NCBI GenBank assembly: GCA_028274465.1
Contig: CM051458.1
Location: 37,796,744 to 37,860,743, forward strand
Length of the DNA stretch: 64,000 nt
Reading direction: 5' to 3'
DNA from: Plantago ovata
Taxonomy: Eukaryota; Streptophyta; Magnoliopsida; Lamiales; Plantaginaceae
The notes under the pieces are model-generated. The model was not told the DNA's origin, ran no database searches, and saw only the letters and a list, made by a program, of their open reading frames with translations. Shown here one piece after another: positions 56,195 through 64,000 of this stretch; positions within the stretch are counted from its first letter, which is position 1; each line of letters starts with the position of its first letter. Made by a program: the position numbers and the translations under genes.

Positions 56195-56419
56195 CTATAC
56201 TCCTTTTTTCTATTTAATTTGTTTTTATTTACAGCTTTAAATTCCTATTTCTTTTAGTTTTAGTTTTCCTTTTTAATCTCTCTCTGCTTTCCTATCTGTT
56301 TCTAATTCACTTTTCCTAGCTTTAGTAGTATTCGATATCTAGAAATATTCTCGATTGTCGAAATTTCTAACGAGGCTGACTTTTAGTTTTGAGTTACTCC
56401 TGATACAAGATTTCCAGGT

Positions 56420-58618
56420 ATGACGACCTTAAAAGCTCGCTTGACACCGAAGTTCTCGCAAGTCAGGAGGGGGTCAGCTATATACTTGGAAGAAGAGTTA
56501 TCGGGGTACGAGGTAACAAACACCATAGTAAGAAGGATACCAAGGTTCGAAGAAGGAGAAGATATGAATCCAATAAGCTTCATCAGATCCTATGAAGAGG
56601 AGATAGCAAAAGTTCCAGCAAAAGGGTTCACAGAGGACCAATTATGCCGGAAATTATTTCCTTTTGCTTTGGGATATGAACCGAGGATATGGATAGCAAG
56701 GTTAGCACCAGGATCACTAAAAACCTGGAACCAAGTAGTAGAGGAGTTCTTAGCACGTTTCATGCCTTACCATGAGACGGTGGCACTACGGAATCGGATC
56801 GAATACTTCAAGCAAGGAGAATACGAGCGGTTCTGTGACACCTATGAACGTTTTGAGCTGTATAAACGTGAGTGCCCCCATCACCATTTCGACGACGGGG
56901 AGCTGATTTGGTTCTTTGTTGGAGGACTACGAGATGAAGTTAGGCTTCAAATAGATGGGATATGTGGAGGATTTGAAGAATGTACAGTTGAAGAGGCAGT
57001 GAAGGTCTTTCAAACATACGCCAATGGATCCGCGCAATCCGAGAAAATAATGTCGAATGAAGTCGCCAACATATACTCGAATCAAGTCGAAACTGACGGA
57101 TTATACGAAGACTATTCTGAAGACGAGGACATCAGTGAGGAGGAGGAACTTGCGTTTTATGCAGGGATTAAGGCCATCGAGAGTGTCTTCGAAGTAGCAC
57201 ACGCAGGGCAAGCTGAGAACAATCTTCGCATCGAGAAGGCTTTTGAAGCGATCGAAGTAACTGAGCAACTAATAAAAGAACTTAGCCTACTGAAGTGTGG
57301 AAGGTGCGGTGAAGAAGTCGAGGACACCGCACAAGAAGTAGCAAGCAAACCACCCGAGGTGAGGAGCGAATCACCCACCAACTACAGGGAACCAAACAGT
57401 CCGAGTCTTACTGATGAGACATCTGAAGCTGATCCCGATCAATCTCCAGCCGATGCAACTGAAGAGAATGAGTGCGAAGAAGTGAAACTACTGCTCCGAG
57501 GAGGCAAGATGACCAAAATTCCCAACTTCATACGTCCTAAGCGGGTGGAGCCTATTGAAATCGATAATAGAGAGCCAATCACAGAACAAGAGGATGACGA
57601 AAGATCCAAAGAACCTCAAGAAGTTCCAGAAAGGAATGATGAACCTAGACCAATTGTAATACACATAGATGACGACGAGGTCGAAGTTGGAGTCAGTATA
57701 CCAGGAGATCTTCACAAATCTTCCAATCCATATGTACCTCCAAAGCCACATGTACCATACCCGAGTCGGATCAAACCAGCCAAGAAGGATATTCAAGATT
57801 CACCCTTGTTCCAACGACTGTCAAAAGTAGAAGTCAATGTACCTCTCTTGGAGTTAATCCAGAACATTCCAGCTTATACGAAATTCTTTCGTGAGATCAA
57901 GAACAAAAGGATTACTTCAGGAAAGGAAGTAAATGGGGTTGAAACAGTCAACTCGCTTGCCGGACTGCCCATGAAGAAAAAGGATCCTGGCAGTTTCATA
58001 ATCAACATCGCCTTAGGGAATGGACGAACTACACAGGCAATGCTTGACTTAGGAGCTAGCATTAACTTAATGCCGTATTCGGTATACAAGGCCCTGGAAC
58101 TCGGAGAATTGACACCAACTGATATGGTGGTCCAAATGGCAGACCAAAGTGTGAAGAGACCAGTAGGGATAATAGAGGACATCCTTGTGAAAGTAGACAA
58201 ATTGATAATCCCAGCTGATTTTGTGGTGATGAAGTCCGCAGACGAGGGAAAGAGCCATATCCGTGAGCACATAGTACTACTTGGGAGACCGTTCATGGCA
58301 ACTACCAGCACATGCCTTGAACTTAAGGGCAAGAAGATAACCATGGAGGTAATGGGCGAAAAGATTGAGTTGGTAGGATGTAGCATCAGAGATAAGGAAG
58401 TTGCAGAGGAGTTAAAATTTGTCGATTGTTACGAATCCGTAATTCCCGAATTTCATCATAGCCATAGCAATCGCGAACCACTTGAGGAAGCACTTACAAT
58501 GCAAGCTGAGACATACTACATGACCGAAGAAGCAAGGGAACTAGTCGAATTAATGGATAGCACACCAGAAATTCCAGCAGGAGAAGAGGTACTTGAACCT
58601 TTAGAGGAAGAAGAATAA
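56420..58618 (+). pseudogene. gag: G4 gag and protease
   Basis: 732 codons from ATG 56420, about 225 bases after the primer site. Gag domain at residues 30-200: FIRSYEEEIAKV, LCRKLFPFALG, TWNQVVEEFLARFMPYHE and ECPHHHFDDGELIWFFVGGL. Only a single CGRC pair is seen where a zinc knuckle is expected. A long acidic linker leads to the protease at D543 (D-L-G-A) with VLLGRPF. A TAA at 58616-58618 stands where G1 reads on. The gag is clearly different from that of G2 and G3. Confidence 0.92.
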
Positions 58619-59146
58619 GAAAGTGGGTTTCCTGAAGAACCCAGCTTAGAATTAAAACCTCTTCCTGAGCACCTCAAGTATGTGTACTTGGGAGAAAATC
58701 AGAAGAAGCCCGTGATTGTATCCTCACATCTCTCCAACAATGAAGAAAGTAAGCTGATCGAGGTATTGAAGGAAAACTCCGCAGCTATAGGATGGGGGAT
58801 CAGCGATATCAAGGGAATTAGCCCTACAAGATGCGTGCACAACATCACTCTAGAACAAGATGCCAAACCTGTTAGGCAACCTCAGAGAAGAATAAATCCA
58901 GCAATGCAAGAGGTGGTAAAAAAGGAAGTGATCAAGTTACTAGATGCTGATATGATTTACCCCATTCCAGATAGTCGATGGGTGAGCCCAGTACATGTAG
59001 TTCCTAAGAAATCAGGAGTCACTGTGGAAGAGAATGAGAAGGGAGAATTGGTACCGGTTAGAAAGACCACTGGATGGCGGATGTGCATTGACTACAGAAG
59101 ATTAAATGCCGCCACTAAAAAGACCACTTCCCTTTACCATTTATAG
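58619..59146 (+). pseudogene. pol: G4 pol: linker and RT N-terminus
   Basis: Same frame as gag beyond the TAA. Contains ISPTRCVHNITLEQDAKPV, the DADMIYPIPDSRWVSPVH segment and [16 protein letters not shown] of gypsy RT. A one-base loss near 59125 shifts the frame and stops it at 59146. Confidence 0.92.
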
Positions 59147-60729
59147 ATGACATGCTAAACCGCCTTGCGGGGCGGAAGTTCTATTGTTTTCTTGATGGTT
59201 TATCAGGTTTCTACCAGATTCCAATAGCACCAGAGGATCAGGAGAAGACGACATTCACTTGCCCATTCAGAACATTTGCCTATAGGAGGATGCCATTTGG
59301 ACTATGCAATGCTCCCGCCACTTTTCAAAGGTGCATGCTTTCTGTTTTCTCTGACATGGTAACAAAATTTGTTGAAGTTTTTATGGATGATTTTCCCCTA
59401 TTTGGTGATTCATTTGATGAGTGCTTGCAAAGATTAGATCTAGTTTTAAAAAGGTGCATTGAATGCAACTTGACCTTAAGCTGGGAGAAGAGTCATTATA
59501 TGGTTAGAGAAGGCATTGTTCTAGGACATATAGTTTCTGAAAGAGGTATTGAGGTAGACAAGGCTAAGATAGAAATCATTGAAAAACTTTCCCCGCCTAC
59601 TTGTGTGAAAGAATTACAATCTTTTCTTGGCCATGTAGGATTTCATAGGAGGTTTATTAAAGATTTTTCGAAAATTGCTAAACCTTTAAGTAGATTGCTT
59701 GCTAAAGATGTGGTTTTCCATTTCTCTAATGATTGCCTAGTTGCTTTTAATACTCTTAAGGAAAAGCTTGTTTCTGCCCCCATTGTTGTGCCGCCTGACT
59801 GGAATCTCCCTTTCGAAATTATGTGTGATGCTTCGAATTTTGCTATGGGTGCTGTTTTATGCCAAAAAGTTGATAAGCAGTATCGTGTGATTTATTATGT
59901 TAGTAAGACTCTAGACTCCGCACAGGTTAATTATACAACAACTGAAAAAGAATTTTTAGCTGTTGTCTTTGCTTTACAAAAGTTTAGATCTTATTTAATT
60001 GGTCATCCTTTGAATGTCCATACTGATCATGCTGCTTTGAGACATTTGATAGCTAAGCAAGATTCTAAGCCTAGATTAATCCGTTGGGTCCTTTTGCTGC
60101 AAGACTTTGATTTGACTATAGTAGATAGAGCTGGCAAGGAGAATTTAGTAGCAGATCATTTATCTAGAATACCAAATATCCCTGTTGATCTAATACCCAT
60201 TAATGAAGATCTTCCCGATGAGCATCTAATGAAGGCTAATGAGGAGCCTTGGTATGCAGATATTGTAAACTATTTGGCTATGAATATTTGCCCCACTAAC
60301 TTTTCAGCTTCAGACAAGAGAGCTCTTGCCAAGCAATGCAGGACTTACATATGGGATGATCCGCATCTATTTAAGGAAGGAGCTGATGGGATTCTAAGAA
60401 TATGCGTGCCACATGAAGAGCAACAAAGTATACTGAGCCATTGCCATGAGCTTAACTGTGGGGGGCACTACAGTGGATTGAAGACAGCACGCAAGGTATT
60501 GCAGGCAGGATTTTTCTGGCCAACAATATACAAAGATGCTCGAAGTTTTGTGAAGAATTGTGACCCATGTCAACGAGGAGGTGGTATCGGCAAGAAAGAT
60601 GAAATGCCCCTTCAAACGAATCTAGTGGTAGAACCTTTCGATGTTTGGGGCATTGATTTTATGGGACCATTTCCAAACAGTGGAGGCTATGAGTACATTC
60701 TTGTTGCAGTGGATTACGTGACTAAATAG
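59147..60729 (+). pseudogene. pol: G4 pol: RT, RNase H, integrase zinc finger and core start
   Basis: RT catalytic box FMDD with D79/D80 counted from the ATG at 59152. RNase H segments [22 protein letters not shown] and HTDHAALRH follow. The integrase zinc site has HELNCGGH with a CDPCQRGG pair, and the first catalytic Asp is in GIDFMGPF. In the zinc region H and C ligands are kept. It ends at a TAG (60727-60729) replacing a Trp codon, directly followed by a frameshift near 60745. Confidence 0.92.
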
Positions 60730-60764
60730 GTAGAGGCAATTCCTACAAAACAAATGACGGCGCA

Positions 60765-61517
60765 GTGGTTATAAAGTTCTTGAAGGAAGTCATATTTTCG
60801 AGGTTTGTGTGCCCTAGGACAATCATCAGTGATGGAGGGTCACACTTTGTCAATAGAACATTTCCCTCACTTCTTAAGAGATATAGTGTCCACCATAGCG
60901 TCGCTACACCTTATCACCCACAGACATCGGGGCAAGTAGAAGTCAGCAACCGTCAGATCAAGAAGATCCTTGAGCGAGTAGTGAAGCCTAGCAGGAAGGA
61001 TTGGGCAGGAAAATTGAATGATGCACTTTGGGCGTACTGAACTAGCTACAAGACAGTGATCGGAACCACTCCGTACAGACTTGTGTATGGGAAAGCATGT
61101 CATCTTCCCGTGGAACTAGAGCACAAGGCATATTGGGCAATTAAAGCGCTCAACCTAGATATTGGGAAGGCTGGCGAGGAACGATTGTTGCAATTAGATG
61201 AGCTTGATGAATTACGACTAGCTGCTTATGAAAATGCAAAGATTTATAAGGAACGTACTAAGAAGTATCATGATCGTGGTATAGTACGTAAAGAATTAAT
61301 TCCTGGACAAAAAGCTTTGGTGTTTAATTCTCGCCTTCGACTATTTCCTGGAAAGCTCCGTACTCGTTGGGATGGACCGTACGAAATTCTCGAAGTTGCT
61401 CCCCATGGAGTTGTTAAACTCTTCGATCCAAAGACGGGAAATACCTTCAAAGTGAATGGCCAACGAGTGAAGCCGTACTTCGAAATATCTAGTGATCAAA
61501 GGGAGATGATCACCTAG
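60765..61517 (+). pseudogene. pol: G4 pol: integrase core end and C-terminus
   Basis: Second catalytic Asp in SDGGSHF and Glu in [12 protein letters not shown] at 61038-61040 replaces an Arg codon of G1 (YRTSYKT). The remaining frame (61056-61517) ends with the basic tail and [15 protein letters not shown], the natural end of the polyprotein. Confidence 0.92.
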
Positions 61518-62120
61518 AGCTTACCCTTACCGCCTCCACTGAAGGTTAGTATGTTTTGTTTTCTCACGAGTTTAGTTGAGTATTATAGGTAACTTATACA
61601 AGCATTGACTCTCACCTTGGATTCACTTTCGACGTTCGGGACGAGCGATGACGTTCAGGTTTGGGGAGAAGGTTATCGCTGGTTATCTCTTTACTTATCT
61701 TGCTTATGAAAAGCTCGTGAATTTTTTTGCATTTGCACGTTTACTGCTTTCCTAGGATAGTTTTGCATGTTTTTTATGGAGTTTATTGCCGAATTTTTCG
61801 AACTTTTTTATTGGGTAGATCAACTAGCTATGCCATTAATCGTTTGCTTCATCTCTATGAATTTGTTTGAAGTTTATCTCCCTTAGCTTGTCACATTTAT
61901 GTATTGCACTTAGTTGAGCTAGGTAGTCTCGACATCACTTAGTGGTGTTTTCTCTACTGCGGTTCACGAAGACCTTTATAATAGGATGATGCATGTTAGG
62001 GTCTTATGGTTGTTTTCCCGAGTAATTATGTACCTAAGAGGCAACAACTCTTCACCATGCTTTGAGATTGCTAAATGCCTAGGAAGGAGGTAGTGTGAGT
62101 TTGTGTGATCCTTTGTTTAT

Positions 62121-62149
62121 AACCTATTCTTCCGAATAGGTTTGGGGAG
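62121..62149 (+). repeat. Hairpin-PPT unit 1 (G4)
   Basis: AACCTATTCTTCCGAATAGG then TTTGGGGAG; one loop change relative to G1. Confidence 0.85.
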
Positions 62150-62234
62150 GGGGTTACACCATCATTAGACTTGTTTCTGTTTTTCATTTTTCGTATCGTG
62201 AGTTTATTTTTCCTTTTCTGTAATTTTGTACTCC

Positions 62235-62263
62235 AACCTATTCTTTCGAATAGGTTTGGGGAA
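62235..62263 (+). repeat. Hairpin-PPT unit 2 (G4)
   Basis: AACCTATTCTTTCGAATAGG then TTTGGGGAA. Confidence 0.85.
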
Positions 62264-63048
62264 GTCGTGTGAGTCATTTTGTTTCTCTTTTGTTATGCTA
62301 CTGCTGGCTAAGAAAAAATCGAAAAAAAAAGAAAAAAGAAAAATTCCAGAAGAAAAAAAAAAAGAAAAAAAGAATCTGGAAAGAAAAAAGAAAAAAAAGA
62401 GAAGACCCCAAAAAAGCAAAGAAGGGTCCAAAAAGAAAAAGCCAAATAGCAGTTTAGCAAAGTTTGAGTCTTTTCCATTTTTCGTATTGTTCGTAATTGT
62501 GTTTTTCTATTTTTTATCTTTTTTGTCTTGAGTCTCATCTGTTCTAGACCACCCTCGTCCTGCCATTCAGGAAGTGGTGAATAGCTTAAGATTTTTACTT
62601 GAGAGATGGGTAGAATAGGGGAGAGTTATCTTTTATAGGGAACCCTCCTTCGTTTGATGAGAGCCAGTACTGGTTCGACCTCTTTTGAGGGAAAGTCTTA
62701 ACATGGTGGAACAGCAGTAAGTCCTCAGTTTCATAGGCACGGGACAGCCATTTGTATCTTAGCATGCATCATTACGTCGTCACTGACTAGGTCCAAGTAG
62801 AAATGTTACGAGAGACTATCTTGTCTTGACATAAGTGCTTATGTGGATGTGTATAAGTCAATCGAGGTATTCTTCAACCTATATTCATGCTTTGATTTAT
62901 ATGGTTTTTGTTCATATGTTATTTGATAGATTCAGTAATTTAGTTCATTTTATTTGGCATGAAACTCCATTTTTGTGTCTTGCATGTTTTTTGTATTAGA
63001 GTCTAGCTTAGTTGCTTGAGGACAAGCAAAGGGTCGGTTTGGGGAGTT

Positions 63049-64000
63049 TGATGAATGTGTATTTTACACTTTCATTCGAGTCTTTTTCACCTAATTTAGC
63101 TATCCTCTATGTTAATTTAGCTATATTTTAGTATATTTTATTAGAATAGTGTCACATTTCCCTTTAGACTTTATTTTACAGGTTTTGGTTGAAATTCGGA
63201 GATTTACGGGCAATTATATTGAAGTCTACAAGGAATTGGTGTTCCAGAAGCATATTTGGAGTATCTGAAGGTTTCCGGATAGGATTTGGAGTCTAGGGGC
63301 CGAATCTGGAGGTTAGAAGGCTACTAGAAGTCATAAACCGAGTCCGAAAAGGTGAAGAAATCCAAAACCGCGTCGAAAACGCGAAAATCTCGCGTTTACA
63401 CTGGGGGGCGAACCGCCCCAGAGGAATTCTGGGCCTATATATAGTTGCGAGTTTTCTCTCCGAAAATCATATCTTTCCAAGCCTACTTTCTCACCTCTCT
63501 CTATAGTTTTAGGTAGGAACTACCCGGGGCCTGTCCTGGGAGTTCCATAGCTTAGGGGATACTTTTTCATAGCAGATTGGAGCGCGTAGGATCACAATCA
63601 TCCGGAGATTGACAACCTTCGGTAACTTTGTATCTTACAACTTTTATCTACTTATTTTATATATTCTTTCAATATGTTTTCTTCTATGATTGCTATTGAT
63701 TGCATGCACATTATGAGTAGCTAAATTTATCGTTGGTGGTAGTATGTGAATTCTTAGCGAGGGAAGATAATCATGCTAATGGCTATATCGCGCATTATAC
63801 TCCGTGTCATTGCTTTATTTCGTTGATGAGTTGAACACCAAAATTCTCGTATGTTGTATTGATCATTATGCACACTAGGACACTTGTCGGCCAATCAGAC
63901 TTAATTATCTTCGTAGTGTTGAATGATTACGGAACACAATAGGACGTTAGTTGTTGACAGGTCAGACCCATACTATCTTCGTAGTGCACAATACTTACAA
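63049..64000 (+). repeat. G4 3' LTR, first 952 bp
   Basis: Nearly identical to the 5' LTR, but lacks 22 bp containing the second GC palindrome (joint near 63420, between two GCCCCAG repeats). TATA box CTATATATAG at 63435-63444. The window ends before the LTR does. Confidence 0.94.

Larger units (their letters stand above)
61518..63048 (+). other. G4 3' untranslated region and PPT
   Basis: Noncoding. PPT-like GGTTTGGGGAG at 61658; hairpin-PPT units at 62121-62149 (one stem change) and 62235-62263; A/G-rich tract 62306-62443; final perfect hairpin TTGCTTGAGGACAAGCAA at 63012-63029 and PPT GGTTTGGGGAGTT at 63036-63048. Lysine-rich open frames over the A/G tract are rejected. Confidence 0.85.
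54894..64000 (+). mobile_element. G4: gypsy element of the G1 family, to window end
   Basis: 5' LTR, tRNA-Asp primer site, gag, protease, RT, RNase H, integrase, 3' untranslated region, PPT and the first 952 bp of the 3' LTR. The left flank GAAAA (54889-54893) is the presumed target copy; the right one is outside. LTRs are nearly identical, so insertion was recent, yet the polyprotein has three stops and two frameshifts. Confidence 0.94.

Overview
This is a stretch of nuclear DNA from a flowering plant, probably a dicot. It consists almost entirely of nested and rearranged transposable elements. I found no intact host gene, rRNA, tRNA or CRISPR array. The plant assignment rests on Ty3/gypsy elements primed by tRNA-Asp (primer site TGGCGCCGTTGCCGGGGA), Ty1/copia elements primed by initiator tRNA-Met, a Tekay-type LTR, a CACTA-type end, and a nuclear insertion of plant mitochondrial DNA carrying rps3 exon 1 with the start of its group II intron. 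Every polyprotein seen has stops or frameshifts.

Layout. 1-6893: 3' part of an Athila/Tat-like gypsy element, G1 (+). It is inserted in an unidentified, apparently intron-bearing repeat gene, called U1 here. 6899-8740 holds a decayed (+) copy of U1 with a 100-N assembly gap. 8767-15991 holds a roughly 1 kb inverted repeat (LTR-like sequence L1) around a (-) copy of U1. 16002-18085: solo Tekay-like LTR (-). 18086-18227: CACTA-type end. 18228-21372: decayed copia element T, whose RT is split by a roughly 730-bp mitochondrial insert. 21373-30659: complete gypsy element G2 (-), 9.3 kb, TSD ATCAC, inserted in the LTR of T, which resumes at 30665. G2 has gag-protease plus a plant-transposon-protein-like ORF but no pol. 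31026-52888: broken tandem array of a second copia family, C, as alternating partial internal regions and LTRs. 39492-47649: gypsy element G3 (-), 8.2 kb, with gag-protease only, inserted in the gag of one C copy. 51335-54893: diverged duplicate of 37951-41708 that includes the G3 insertion junction. 54894-64000: gypsy element G4 (+), of the G1 family, inserted in the duplicated G3 and running off the window.

How the parts relate. G1/G4 carry protease, RT, RNase H and integrase and belong to the potentially autonomous family. G3 shares LTR ends, U3, primer site and 3' untranslated architecture with G1/G4 but has a gag-protease block like that of G2. It therefore looks like a chimeric, trans-mobilised element. 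All these gypsy elements share three features: GC-rich palindromes in the LTR (just upstream of the TATA box where one is visible), an A/G-rich 3' tract, and repeated copies of a hairpin joined to a polypurine-tract-like GGTTTGGGGAG. Inferred order: T and the first C copies are oldest, then G2 into T and G3 into C, then duplication of the C+G3 block, then G4 into the duplicate. G1 entered U1 separately.
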